A DNA stretch of 30,370 nucleotides. It comes from DATEEG01 sp035525055. GTDB taxonomy: Bacteria > Actinomycetota > Acidimicrobiia > Spongiisociales > ZC4RG35. This document shows, piece by piece, positions 19,880 through 28,061 of the stretch; positions within the stretch are counted from its first letter, which is position 1; every line of letters starts with the position of its first letter. Location of the stretch: assembly GCA_035525055.1 (NCBI GenBank), contig DATLEZ010000072.1, positions 1 through 30,370 on the forward strand. The letters run 5' to 3'. A model generated the notes under the pieces. The model was not told the origin of the DNA. It searched no databases and saw only the letters and a program-made list of their open reading frames with translations. The translations under genes were made by a program, and so were the position numbers.

Positions 19880-21724
19880 GTGAAATCACAGAAGAGAATC
19901 AGGATTGCCGCTCTGGTCGGGATGGCGATGTTGACGGCCCTGATCCCTACGGCTGCAGCTGGTCAAGCGATCACAAAGATTCACGACATTCAGGGCCTTG
20001 GTCTCACCACGCCGGTTAGCGGTCAGACATTCACCGTTCAGGCGGTGGTGGTGGGCGACTTTCAGGCTACGGGTGGCTTGGGCGGTTTCTACCTCCAGGA
20101 GGAGGCGGTGGACCACGACGCCGACCCGCTCACCTCGGAGGGCATCTTCGTCTTCTCTTCGACTCCGGTTGCGGCCGGTGACCTCGTCCAGTTGACGGGA
20201 ACAGCGACCGAGTTTGGCGGCCAAACCCAGCTCAGCAACGTCAGCGGCCTCACCATCCTCGAAAGCGGTGTTTCGATCGAACCCACCCCGATCTCATTGC
20301 CGGTCGCCGACGCCAACGAGTTCGAGCGCTACGAGGGGATGCTCGTCACCTTCGAGCAGGATCTGTTCATATCCGAGTACTTCAACTTCGACCGCTTCAA
20401 CGAGATCGTCCTCACCACCGCCCGCCAGTTCCAGCCCACCGAGGTGGCCGAGCCCGGGTCGGCGGAGGCAGCTGCGGTCCTGTCCTCCAACCGCTTGTCG
20501 CGCATCACCCTCGACGACGGGCGCAACAGCCAGAACTCCGATCCCGCCCTCCACCCCGACGGCGGCGTCTTCGATCTCACCAACACCTTCCGGGGAGGGG
20601 ACATACTCCAGGACGTGACCGGAGTGATGGGACACGCCTTCAACCTGTACCGGATCCAGCCCACCCAGGGAGCGACCCACGTGGTGGCAAACCCCCGCCC
20701 GACCGCCCCCGACCCGATCGACGGCACGCTGCGCGTGGCGTCGTTCAATGTTCTCAACTTCTTCACGACCCTCGACCTCGGGCCCGATATCTGCGGACCG
20801 ACCGGCAACCTCGAATGTCGGGGCGCCGACACCGTCGAGGAATACGAGCGTCAACTCGCCAAGCTGGTGGCCGGGATACAGGCACTCGATGCCGACATCA
20901 TCGGGATCCAGGAAATCGAGAACGACATCCGCGTCGATGATGGCGATCGCGCCCACGACCCCATCCTCACCCTGGTGGAAGAGCTCAACGCGGTCGAGGG
21001 GGCCGGAACCTGGGCCTGGATCGGCGAGCTCGACCATTACAACGACTACCCGATCCGCAACGAGATGATCTACCGACCGGCGGCGGTGAGTCCGGTGGGC
21101 GCAGCGCAGACGATCGCCGACGATGCCTTTGACGTCTCGCTGCCGGGAATCGTGGAACCGGTGGGGAGACCGCCGGTGGCGCAGGCTTTCCGAGCCGCCA
21201 CCGGCCGCAGCGGGCAGGCGTTTACGGTGGTGGTGAACCACTTCAAGTCCAAGTCGTCGAGCTGCGCCGCGCTGGGAGATCCGAACACCGGTGACGGGCA
21301 GGGCGAGTGCAACCTGACCCGCGTGGCCCAGGCCGAGGTTCTGCTCGACTTCATCGACGTACTGGACGACACCTCGAGCGGGGTTCTGACCATCGGGGAC
21401 TACAACAGCTACATGATGGAAGATCCGATCGACACCCTGGTGGCGGGCGGTCTCACCAACCTTGTTGCCCGATTCGAGGCGGAGCCCTACACGTTTGTGT
21501 TCGACGGCCAGTTGGGAACGCTCGACCACGCCCTCGCCACCCGATCGTTGTTGAACTGGGTCAAAGGCCTCACGATCTTTCACATCAACGTCGATGAGCC
21601 GGACATCCTCGATTACGACATGACCTTCAAGCTGCCGGCCCAAGATGCCCTATTTGAGCCCCTGCCTTATCGTGTGTCGGACCACGACCCGGTGATCGTC
21701 GGAATCACTCTGCCAGGCCGGTGA
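19880..21724 (+). CDS. Secreted endonuclease/exonuclease/phosphatase-family nuclease (ExeM/NucH-like)
   Basis: A 614-residue exported nuclease. GTG at 19880 is chosen because GGAGGGG lies about 5 nt upstream and the product then starts with a clean signal peptide (MKSQKRIRIAALVGMAMLTALIPTAAAGQA). Residues about 30-125 are an OB-fold nucleic-acid-binding domain of the YhcR type (IHDIQGLGLTTPVSGQTFTVQAVVVGDFQ...GFYLQEE). From about residue 285 comes the EEP catalytic domain: LRVASFNVLNFF, ADIIGIQEIEND with the catalytic Glu, VVVNHFKSKSSSC, IGDYNSYMMEDP and, at the end, YRVSDHDPVIVGI with the SDHDP active-site His. It probably degrades extracellular DNA for nutrients. The gene appears monocistronic. 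Confidence 0.92.
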   Translation: MKSQKRIRIAALVGMAMLTALIPTAAAGQAITKIHDIQGLGLTTPVSGQTFTVQAVVVGDFQATGGLGGFYLQEEAVDHDADPLTSEGIFVFSSTPVAAGDLVQLTGTATEFGGQTQLSNVSGLTILESGVSIEPTPISLPVADANEFERYEGMLVTFEQDLFISEYFNFDRFNEIVLTTARQFQPTEVAEPGSAEAAAVLSSNRLSRITLDDGRNSQNSDPALHPDGGVFDLTNTFRGGDILQDVTGVMGHAFNLYRIQPTQGATHVVANPRPTAPDPIDGTLRVASFNVLNFFTTLDLGPDICGPTGNLECRGADTVEEYERQLAKLVAGIQALDADIIGIQEIENDIRVDDGDRAHDPILTLVEELNAVEGAGTWAWIGELDHYNDYPIRNEMIYRPAAVSPVGAAQTIADDAFDVSLPGIVEPVGRPPVAQAFRAATGRSGQAFTVVVNHFKSKSSSCAALGDPNTGDGQGECNLTRVAQAEVLLDFIDVLDDTSSGVLTIGDYNSYMMEDPIDTLVAGGLTNLVARFEAEPYTFVFDGQLGTLDHALATRSLLNWVKGLTIFHINVDEPDILDYDMTFKLPAQDALFEPLPYRVSDHDPVIVGITLPGR

Positions 21725-21739
21725 GGTTGATGCCTTAGG

Positions 21740-21778
21740 GAACCGGGAGCGGCCTGTGGCGGCCCAGGTCGCCGGTTC
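21740..21778 (+). terminator. Possible terminator after the nuclease gene
   Basis: Arms GAACCGG (21740-21746) and CCGGTTC (21772-21778) enclose a GC-rich loop that contains a second short stem, GGCC/GGCC. It begins 16 nt after the nuclease stop. There is no T-run. Confidence 0.4.
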
Positions 21779-21798
21779 TATGGCGGGCCGCCCGGTGA

Positions 21799-22121
21799 CT
21801 AATGCTGGCCGGCGGCGATGACGATCTCGCCGCCGGTCACGATCGGGGGGCCACTCGGAACGCATCGGCGATCTCGTTCCAGACCTTGGGATCGGCGTCA
21901 TGGAGATGATGGCCCTCACCGGTGGCGAAGGCGACGCTGATCGAATACTGCACCGCCCATTCACTGGCTGGGTGGAGATGTCCATCGTCGTCAGGGAGGC
22001 ATGGAGCATGACCCCCGGCTGAGTAGTCCTCCCAGATTGGCAGTTCGTGTTGACGGAAACCCTGCTCGAACTCCTCCACCCGGTTGCGATCGATGCTGAG
22101 AACGATGCTGACGGCCTCCAC
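21799..22121 (-). pseudogene. Unknown small protein gene, frameshifted; paralogue of the 15285-15518 remnant
   Basis: From GTG at 22121 the product begins VEAVSIVLSIDRNRVEEFEQGFRQHELPIWEDY and continues through DDDGHLHPASEWAVQYSISVAFATGEGHHLHDADPKVWNEIADAFRVAP, ending at TGA 21837. The paralogue at 15285-15518 shows that the true end should continue PPIVTG..., and this reappears in the next frame after the run of six G at 21845-21850 (C on the coding strand), reaching TAG at 21799. The segment between WEDY and DDDGHL may also be out of frame. It looks like a roughly 105-residue alpha/beta protein of unknown family. It starts 2 bp after the stop of the Gly-rich gene upstream, with GGTGGAGG as a possible SD. 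Confidence 0.6.
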
Positions 22122-22123
22122 GC

Positions 22124-22318
22124 CTAGCGACGGCCTCCACCGAGCAGACCTCTGACGATGTCGGTGATCGAGCCGCCGTCGCCTGGCTGGCCGCCCGTCT
22201 TGGCGCCGCCGAGGACCGAACCGAGCAGATCTCCCAAGCCGCCGCCACCTTGGGCCTGGCCGCTGGCACCCGGGAGAAGATCGGAGAGGCCTCCAACCAC
22301 GCGACAGACATGCGACAA
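22124..22318 (-). CDS. Small Gly-rich hypothetical protein
   Basis: A 64-residue reading frame starting at TTG 22318 (GTG 22303 is an alternative). It reads LSDLLPGASGQAQGGGGLGDLLGSVLGG...GGSITDIVRGLLGGGRR. The repeated GLGDLLGxxLGG pattern is like the Gly-rich C-terminal tails of DUF937/YidB-type proteins, so this could be a short member or a truncated remnant. It precedes the frameshifted gene at 21799-22121 and is divergent from the membrane protein at 22328. Reality as a gene is uncertain. Confidence 0.4.
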   Translation of the reverse strand: MSHVCRVVGGLSDLLPGASGQAQGGGGLGDLLGSVLGGAKTGGQPGDGGSITDIVRGLLGGGRR

Positions 22319-22327
22319 TCGGAAACC

Positions 22328-22729
22328 GTGACGGTTCAGCAGACTCGAGAGTCACTCGCCCTGATGACGCTGGAGACGGCCCACACCTTGATCTGGTTTT
22401 CGGTGGAAGCGTCGATGGTGTTTGTGCTCTACAAGGGTCTGCGGGGTCGTTCGGATCGGGCGGCCGCGATCGCCGGGGCGGTCGTTGCCGGTGAAAGCGC
22501 CGTCTTCCTGACCAATGGAGCGCGCTGTCCTCTCACTGGCCTCGCCGAGAGGTTCGGCGCCGAGAGCGGATCGGTTACCGACCTCTACCTACCGAAGTGG
22601 TTGGCCCACAACCTGCCTGCCATCCATGTGCCGCTGGTGCTGTTGGCCGTGTACGTCCACACTCGAAACATCCGCCGGCTCCGGGCGTCGGCCACGTCCG
22701 TTTCGGCCGGCCGGAGCGCGGGTAGGTAA
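22328..22729 (+). CDS. Small integral membrane protein of unknown function
   Basis: A 133-residue membrane protein with three hydrophobic segments: TAHTLIWFSVEASMVFVLYKGL, AAAIAGAVVAGESAVFLTNG and LPAIHVPLVLLAVYVHT. Between the second and third is a conserved-looking RCPLTGLAERFG...VTDLYLPKWLAHNL stretch; related CPLT motifs occur in other small membrane proteins of unknown role. GTG at 22328 is chosen since GACAAT (22314-22319) lies 8 nt upstream, a plausible leaderless arrangement; ATG 22310 or 22364 are alternatives. Confidence 0.75.
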   Translation: MTVQQTRESLALMTLETAHTLIWFSVEASMVFVLYKGLRGRSDRAAAIAGAVVAGESAVFLTNGARCPLTGLAERFGAESGSVTDLYLPKWLAHNLPAIHVPLVLLAVYVHTRNIRRLRASATSVSAGRSAGR

Positions 22730-22734
22730 CAACC

Positions 22735-23085
22735 ATGGCTTCGTATTCGTTGAACAAGGCCGCCGTGGCCAAAGCTCGCCGTCTCATCGATGCTCGACAG
22801 TATGTCCTCGACAGCGACTGGGGCGAGAGCCAACCGAGCGCCGACGATGAGAATTCCTACCTTGAGTCGCATCCCTGGGAAGACTTCGCCCAATGGCATC
22901 TCGGCCTTACCGAGGGTGCCAACGATGAGACCAAGGCACGCTACGCCTTTGTCTACGGTGACTTCCGACGGATCCACCGGACCGGTCTGATCGCCTGTGT
23001 CTACCGGGCCTCAGAGTGGAGGCACAAGGAGGTGGAGTTGGCCGCCCACGACCTCCTCCAGCACCTGGATCGCGTTACCGCCTGA
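22735..23085 (+). CDS. Conserved hypothetical protein, 116 aa
   Basis: A 116-residue soluble protein beginning MASYSLNKAAVAKARRLIDARQYVLDSDWGESQPSADDENSYLESHPWEDFAQWHLGLTEGANDETKARYAFVYGDFRRIHRTGLIACVYRASEWRHKEVELAAHDLLQHLD. I recognise this pattern as a highly conserved hypothetical family in actinobacteria and other bacteria; the function is not known to me. It lies 5 bp after the membrane protein gene and is probably co-transcribed with it. Confidence 0.88.
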   Translation: MASYSLNKAAVAKARRLIDARQYVLDSDWGESQPSADDENSYLESHPWEDFAQWHLGLTEGANDETKARYAFVYGDFRRIHRTGLIACVYRASEWRHKEVELAAHDLLQHLDRVTA

Positions 23086-23153
23086 AGCTCGTGCTCGGGA
23101 CATCGAAGGTCGGCGGTGTCGGGAGTGCGAGGCCGAAGGCGGTCGGTGTCTAG

Positions 23154-25805
23154 CTACAGGGGCCGAGATACGACGATGAACGACCCGTCGCTGTCGGAGT
23201 CGGGGTCGTGGTTAGAGCCAGACGAGTAGGTGTAACCGCTACTCACCAAGTTGAGAATCGTGAAGGTGAGGCTCGCCACGCTGGCCGCCTTCGCTTTGGA
23301 AACCACACAGGTGCCGTTGCTGGCGGTGGTGCAGGACTTGGTGGTGCCGTCGCTCAACCCGAACGTCACCTTGACGTTGGCGAGCGGCACCTCTCCGGCC
23401 GTGTGAACCGTGACCGTCACCTGGGCCGTCCACTTGCTGCGCCGGGCGTTCCAGGTGCTGGTGGAGTCGAGGTCGCCGACATGGATGGCGTTCGAGAAAG
23501 TTTGGGCTTGAACCGTGACGGTCACCGTGTCAGACGATATGGCCTGGCCGTCGCTGACGGTCAAAGTCAGGATGTGGGCGCCGACGGGAAGCGAAACGAT
23601 CGGCGTGGGTCCGGTGGCGTTGACCGACGAGCCCGTCCAGGAATAGGTGATCGAGTCGCCGTCGGGGTCGCTAGACCCGGTCCCGTCCAGTGTCACCGAC
23701 TCACTCCCACTGCCGTCGGTGTCGGTCACGGTCTGGTCGGGTCCGGCGTTGGCGATGGGCGGGTCGTTGACTGGGTGGACCGTGATGGTGGCCGTCGCCT
23801 GAGCCGTCCCGCCGTTTCCGTCACTGGCCCGATAGACGAAGGAGTCGGTGCCGTTGAAGTTGAGGCTGGGGGTGTAGGAGAACGAGCCGTCGGCGTTGAG
23901 GCTCAGTGTGCCCGGGGTGGGGCCGCTGACCAGCGCCGCCGTGAGCGGGTCGCCATCGGAGTCGGTGTCGTTGCCGAGCACCCCCGGTGCCGTGATGGTG
24001 AGGATGCTGTCCTCGTTGGTGGCGTAGCTGTCATTGACCGCCACCGGGGGGGTGTTTGTGGGCGGGGGCGGCGGAGCGCCTCCGGCGGGGCCGTAGAAGA
24101 GATCCATCACGAAGCCGCCGCCCAGCCCGTTGTTGGGCGATCCGGTGAAGGCGTAGATTTCGATCCGATACTCGCCCTCCTGGCTGGCGGTGGCAATGAT
24201 CACTTCGGACTGTCCGACCGTTCCACATTCTCCTGCCAGGGGGCAGGCGCTGTCCCAGAGCAGGGTGCCGCCGGGCCCGAGCAGCCGCGCATCGAGGTCG
24301 GGGCTCCATTCCCAGATGAAGCAGAAGCCGCCAAATGCGAAGGTGCAGACCATCTGGCCCTGGATCAGGATCGTGGCCGCGATCGGTTTTCCGACTCCGT
24401 CGGTCCCCACGGTGAAGGTATGGGTATAGGTCCCATTGTTGGCCACGGTGCCTTGGACGTGGTCGTGGGTCGGCAGCGCCATCGCCCCCGAGCCCCCGCA
24501 GGCCACCGCTACGGCCTCGTATCCGTCGATCAACCCGCTGCCCCAATTGTTGTCGGCTCCCTCTGGGCCGAGATCGGCGGCGGTCGACCCGAGGGCACTC
24601 TTGATTGCGCTGGGGGCCAGCCCTCCGTTGCAGTCGAGCATCAAAGCCACCACCCCGGCGGTGAACGGGGTCGCCATCGACGTACCGCTGGCGCCCGCGT
24701 AGCCCGAGGCGGTGTTGGCACTGGCCGAGACGATGGCCACGCCGGGCGCGACCACATCGGGTTTCAGCCTTCCGTCGAGGGTCGGCCCTCGACTGGAGAA
24801 CCCGGCTAGGCGAAGGCCGTCGGCCACCTTGGCCGCTGCTCCCACGGTGATGGCGGCTCTGGCAGCGCCGGGCGAACCGACCGTGGCCGACCCGTCTCCG
24901 GAGTTCCCGGCGGCGATCACCGAGACGATGCCATGGTCAAGCACGGCCCGGTCGACGGCGAGGCTCAACGCATCGTTGCCGTCTGAGCCGGTCGCCGTGC
25001 CGATACTCATCGAGATGCCGTCCACCTCCTGGCTGATGCACCAGTCGATACCCTGGATGATCTGGCTCTCGGTACCGGACCCGGCACTGTTCAACACCTT
25101 TGCTGCGGCGATCCCCACTCCTGGCGCTACTCCCCGATAGAGGGCAGCGTTGGGTCCGCCGACGCCGTCCCCCCCGAGGGTGGCGGCGACATGGGTGCCG
25201 TGGCCCTGGTCGTCATAAGGGGTTGCGCGACCGTTGATGACGTCCTTCCAGGCCACCACCTTCCCCCCGTCGAGCTGCTCGTGGCCTGCGTCGACGCCGG
25301 TATCGAGGACGCAGAACACCACACCCGTCCCGTCGACGTCGAAATCGGCCCGGGCCAGGTTGGTTCCGAAATCGGCGTTGGCTTCGTCGTTGGCAACCGA
25401 GACCTCGAAGTCCTCTTCCACCCGGAACACTCCCGGGACCTTGCTCAGGGCGAGGATCTGTCCGGCGGTGACACCGGCGGCGAAACCGTCGACTACCTGA
25501 AATTGGGCATAGACATCGAAAGGTCCGGCGGCGTTGCGGGCGGCATCGACATCGGGCTTTCGATCCCACGTCACCACCACGTTGACCCTTTCCTGCGGGC
25601 CCAGACTTCCAAGCATCGCGGCCAGTCCGTCGGAGATACGGTCGTTGTCGCGATCGGCCAACTCGGGAGTGCCTGCCTGTGACTGATCGGAGGCCTGTGA
25701 TCCATCGGAGGGTCGTGCACCCGCCGGTAGCGACAGCGTCAGCAGGGTGATGAGGGCGAGGGGCACTGCCAGGTAACGCCTAAGCGAAGTTTCCCTTCCC
25801 CTCAT
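23154..25805 (-). CDS. Secreted subtilisin-like serine protease with PKD and cadherin-like repeats
   Basis: An 883-residue exported S8-family protease. ATG at 25805 is chosen because a promoter-like TTGACA (25841-25836) overlaps the only other upstream ATG. The signal peptide is MRGRETSLRRYLAVPLALITLLTLSLPAGA. A pro-domain of about 110 residues precedes the catalytic domain with Asp168 (VLDTGVD), His202 (GHGTHVA), Asn301 (AAGNSG) and Ser376 (SGTSMATPF); all four are intact. After it come a beta-rich domain (about 440-580), a Pro-rich linker (APPPPPTNTPP), a cadherin-like module (VAVNDSYATNEDS...FNGTDSFVYRASDGNGG), a PKD domain (PIANAGPDQTV...YSWTGSSV...TLTVSDG) and a C-terminal Ig-like domain. 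There is no LPxTG anchor, so the enzyme is likely released or loosely wall-bound. Confidence 0.94.
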   Translation of the reverse strand: MRGRETSLRRYLAVPLALITLLTLSLPAGARPSDGSQASDQSQAGTPELADRDNDRISDGLAAMLGSLGPQERVNVVVTWDRKPDVDAARNAAGPFDVYAQFQVVDGFAAGVTAGQILALSKVPGVFRVEEDFEVSVANDEANADFGTNLARADFDVDGTGVVFCVLDTGVDAGHEQLDGGKVVAWKDVINGRATPYDDQGHGTHVAATLGGDGVGGPNAALYRGVAPGVGIAAAKVLNSAGSGTESQIIQGIDWCISQEVDGISMSIGTATGSDGNDALSLAVDRAVLDHGIVSVIAAGNSGDGSATVGSPGAARAAITVGAAAKVADGLRLAGFSSRGPTLDGRLKPDVVAPGVAIVSASANTASGYAGASGTSMATPFTAGVVALMLDCNGGLAPSAIKSALGSTAADLGPEGADNNWGSGLIDGYEAVAVACGGSGAMALPTHDHVQGTVANNGTYTHTFTVGTDGVGKPIAATILIQGQMVCTFAFGGFCFIWEWSPDLDARLLGPGGTLLWDSACPLAGECGTVGQSEVIIATASQEGEYRIEIYAFTGSPNNGLGGGFVMDLFYGPAGGAPPPPPTNTPPVAVNDSYATNEDSILTITAPGVLGNDTDSDGDPLTAALVSGPTPGTLSLNADGSFSYTPSLNFNGTDSFVYRASDGNGGTAQATATITVHPVNDPPIANAGPDQTVTDTDGSGSESVTLDGTGSSDPDGDSITYSWTGSSVNATGPTPIVSLPVGAHILTLTVSDGQAISSDTVTVTVQAQTFSNAIHVGDLDSTSTWNARRSKWTAQVTVTVHTAGEVPLANVKVTFGLSDGTTKSCTTASNGTCVVSKAKAASVASLTFTILNLVSSGYTYSSGSNHDPDSDSDGSFIVVSRPL

Positions 25806-25813
25806 GGCCGGAC

Positions 25814-25841
25814 AGTGTCGCCGCTTCCACGCCGGTGTCAA
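25814..25841 (-). promoter_or_regulatory. Candidate promoter of the subtilase gene
   Basis: On the minus strand TTGACA (25841-25836) and GACACT (25819-25814) are 16 bp apart. The -10 box ends 8 nt before ATG 25805. The -10 match is only fair. Confidence 0.4.
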
Positions 25842-25904
25842 TCGCCTGAGGCAAGAATTCTTTTGGGATCGCTTGAGTCAGACGAGCCTGGGAGGTGCCT
25901 GGAC

Positions 25905-26049
25905 CTTCGGTCTGCATTGCAATGGGCAGATATCTTCAGGTCACCGGGGCAGGAGAGCGGATCCCGGCGGCACCACCGCGGTCTACCGCAAGCTCGGAGT
26001 TCGCTCACGAACCGAGTTAGCCAACGCTTTGAGGCGCGGAGAGGCCTGA
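25905..26049 (+). pseudogene. Fragment of a LuxR-type regulator C-terminal HTH
   Basis: In one plus-strand frame, CNGQISS is followed after a garbled stretch by TTAVYRKLGVRSRTELANALRRGEA and a stop at 26049. The last part is the classic end of a LuxR HTH domain (HLTAVYRKLGVRSRTELA), and CNGQIS corresponds to its first helix (TNRQIA). The middle helix is scrambled and there is no N-terminal domain, so this is a gene relic in the gap between the subtilase and SnoaL-like genes. Confidence 0.7.
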
Positions 26050-26063
26050 CCTCACCAGTCGTG

Positions 26064-26459
26064 TCAACCGACGGAGCGGGTCAGGGCGACCTGAATGCGG
26101 GGCTTGCCGTCGTCGCCGATTCGGAGCAGGTAGTGCGACATCTCGACCGCCTTGGCCTTGAGCTGGTCGTCAAACGACGGCCAGCGGACATCAAGCGCGA
26201 CGATGTTCTTGGTCAGGTACTCCTTGCTGATGATCTCGCCGATCGTGAACATACGCCCCTGGCTCTTGTAAGAGGCGGCGGCCTTCTCGAAGAAGCCCAT
26301 CACATCTTCTTTGGTGTTGACCACCGTGGTTCCGTGATCTGACAGCACCAGGGCCGGTATTCCCCAGCTGTCGGCGACTCTTTCCAGATCGCTGGAGCTG
26401 ATTGCCTCGCCATAGGCCTCGACAAATGATTCGAGTGAGTTGCGCGGCACGATCGTCAT
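26064..26459 (-). CDS. SnoaL-like/NTF2-fold protein
   Basis: A 131-residue protein of the SnoaL/DUF4440 (NTF2-like) type. The pattern is LESFVEAYGEAISSSDLERVADSWGIPALVLSDHGTTVVNTKEDVMGFFEKAAASYKSQG, the usual N-terminal helices with W.x.P..... and a later VRWPSFD...HYLLRIGDDGKPRIQVAL beta-sheet. These folds act as small ligand-binding domains or enzymes; the role here is unknown. ATG at 26459 gives the family length. No clear SD is present. Confidence 0.85.
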   Translation of the reverse strand: MTIVPRNSLESFVEAYGEAISSSDLERVADSWGIPALVLSDHGTTVVNTKEDVMGFFEKAAASYKSQGRMFTIGEIISKEYLTKNIVALDVRWPSFDDQLKAKAVEMSHYLLRIGDDGKPRIQVALTRSVG

Positions 26460-26587
26460 CTTTCATGAGAGTGGACACCTGTAAGTACCCGCTTTCACAA
26501 GGAGAGGCAAACGCATCGTCATGCCTGCAACTGTGGCGAAGAACTGCTCCGCCAAGCCCACCTGAGTCTCGCCGAAATCTTCCTGGG

Positions 26588-26615
26588 TTGCAATCGGCAG
26601 ATATCTTCCTATAAT
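26588..26615 (+). promoter_or_regulatory. Strong promoter of the PadR-membrane protein operon
   Basis: TTGCAA (26588-26593), a 16-bp spacer and a perfect TATAAT (26610-26615) lie 8 nt before the PadR ATG, so the transcript is leaderless or nearly so. The spacer contains the palindrome AGATATCT (26600-26607), a candidate operator. The segment TTGCAAT[C/G]GGCAGATATC also occurs at 25917 inside the LuxR fragment. Confidence 0.65.
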
Positions 26616-26623
26616 TCTTTGCG

Positions 26624-26983
26624 ATGAAGAGAAAACAAGGGGCCCTGCTGCCAATCGAACAGGCAATTCTCGCCGCCGGACTCGACTTGCGCCGGATTGG
26701 CACTGACGAATTCCACGGATTCGCCGTGGCAAAACGAATGCAGGACATCGGTGAGGCGCACCAGCTGACTGCTCACGGCACCTTGTACAAGGCGCTGGGT
26801 CGAATGGAGACCGCAGGTCTACTTGCGTCACATTGGGAGAAGGCCGACCTGGCTTTGGAGGCGGGTCGTCCTCGCCGGCGCCTCTATCGAGTCACCGGCG
26901 CGGGAGAAAGAGTCTTGGCGTCCCACCGCGCCGAGGCCGGCCGCGCTGTTGCCGGTCCCCGAAGAGGCCTGGCATCGTCATGA
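26624..26983 (+). CDS. PadR-family transcriptional regulator
   Basis: A 119-residue winged-helix regulator of the PadR type. The family pattern is seen as EQAILAAGLDLRRIGTDEFHGFAVAKRMQ (helices 1-2), LTAHGTLYKALGRMETAGLLASHWE (recognition helix with GTLYKALGRME...GLL) and GRPRRRLYRVTGAGERVL (wing). ATG at 26624 follows TATAAT by 8 nt. The stop overlaps the next ATG by 4 nt. PadR genes are often paired with a membrane protein gene, as here, and usually repress their own operon. Confidence 0.93.
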   Translation: MKRKQGALLPIEQAILAAGLDLRRIGTDEFHGFAVAKRMQDIGEAHQLTAHGTLYKALGRMETAGLLASHWEKADLALEAGRPRRRLYRVTGAGERVLASHRAEAGRAVAGPRRGLASS

Positions 26984-27834
26984 ACCTTGAACGCCTTGTC
27001 GCCGGATTGGTCGTGAGCGCCTGGGTGCGGATCTACACATTGGGCCTTGATGCCAGCAACCGATACGACCGAAGGGCCGAGTTGGAGTCCGACCTCTGGG
27101 AGCACAGAAACAATGCCGCCTCGGAGGGTCAGGGATCGATGGCAGCGTCGCTTTCAATCGTCGGGCGATGGCTGGCCGGGATCCCAGCCGATCTGAGTTG
27201 GCGAGCTTCGCACCGTGGCAACCGCAGTCAACAAGTAAGGGAGAGAGTCATGAAGAACGCCTTCGGCACCTATTGGCAGGGGTTGGCCGCGTTTGTTGCC
27301 GTTGCGACGGGATACCTGGGAGTCCGGCAGTTCTTCACTGATGAGGTATCGGCAGGGATCAACACAGGAAAGGTCGTGGGTCTTGTTGTGCTCGTAGGAG
27401 TGGGCCTCCTCGTGTTGGCAGGCCTTGCAGTCCATCGCACTAGCCCGCGCTCTGGTGCATTGATGGTCATGCTGGGTGTTCTGCCCATGGCGGGGCTCGG
27501 CGGTTTCGGGGTCGGCCTTGTGATTGGTCTGGTCATGTCTCTGGCTGGTGGCCTCGGGTGGTGGTGGGTGCCGCTGGGGATAGCGAGCGCCGTTGCAACC
27601 GCTGCGGGTATCGGCGCGTTCAGTGCCTGGTGGCACGCGTCACCCAAAGTCGCTAAGACCAATCCTCGGACTGTGATTCTCCCGCTTGCTTTCATTGGGC
27701 TCGGTCTGCTGGCGGCGGGCGCCGGTGTGAGTCTGGGTCTGGGTGGCTTCACCGGTCCACTCGTTGCATTCGGGGTAGTCCTGACCGCGATCGGAGGGGG
27801 CATATGGACCCGTCATCTCAAGACATTGCGGTGA
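26980..27834 (+). CDS. PadR-associated membrane protein
   Basis: A 284-residue membrane protein translated in overlap (ATGA) with the PadR gene. The first 70 residues (MNLERLVAGLVVSAWVRIYTLGLDASNRYDRRAELESDLWEHR) form the cytosolic prefix domain common in PadR-linked membrane proteins. A linker with an internal GGGAGAG-ATG (27250) follows, then about six hydrophobic helices (residues about 95-120, 130-150, 160-205, 215-235, 245-280), rich in Gly and Ala. The internal ATG could give a second, shorter product. Function unknown; regulation of membrane stress or transport is only a guess from context. Confidence 0.85.
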   Translation: MNLERLVAGLVVSAWVRIYTLGLDASNRYDRRAELESDLWEHRNNAASEGQGSMAASLSIVGRWLAGIPADLSWRASHRGNRSQQVRERVMKNAFGTYWQGLAAFVAVATGYLGVRQFFTDEVSAGINTGKVVGLVVLVGVGLLVLAGLAVHRTSPRSGALMVMLGVLPMAGLGGFGVGLVIGLVMSLAGGLGWWWVPLGIASAVATAAGIGAFSAWWHASPKVAKTNPRTVILPLAFIGLGLLAAGAGVSLGLGGFTGPLVAFGVVLTAIGGGIWTRHLKTLR

Positions 27835-28024
27835 GCTTGCTCGCAACGGCAAAGACCGCGTAGTTGCCCGCTTCTCGTGACGCTTGACCACCTCTGTTGT
27901 AGGCGAACCGTCACAAGAAGGGGTCTTTCTGGCTGGTTTGGTCGTCCGGCAAACAAAGCCATTCAGGGGTGCCTCGCGTTGAGACGACACGTAGATGGGG
28001 GGACCTGGCATTGTTCAGCAACGT

Positions 28025-28041
28025 GGTCGAATTCTTCGACC
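28025..28041. promoter_or_regulatory. Palindrome upstream of the YCII gene
   Basis: Arms GGTCGAA and TTCGACC surround TTC, just before the SD of the downstream gene. It may be an operator or a short mRNA hairpin. The remaining 190 bp between the membrane protein and this site show nothing I can assign. Confidence 0.35.
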
Positions 28042-28061
28042 GTCGACCTAGGAGGCATCTG

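Noticed and set aside
20294..21643. 449-codon open frame opposite the secreted nuclease
   Set aside because: Antisense to intact EEP-nuclease motifs, and the composition is that of a codon shadow (Gly/Val/His/Asp-rich).
23208..24809. 533-codon plus-strand frame opposite the subtilase
   Set aside because: Gly/Arg/Val-rich shadow of the repeat-containing part of a well-supported secreted protease.
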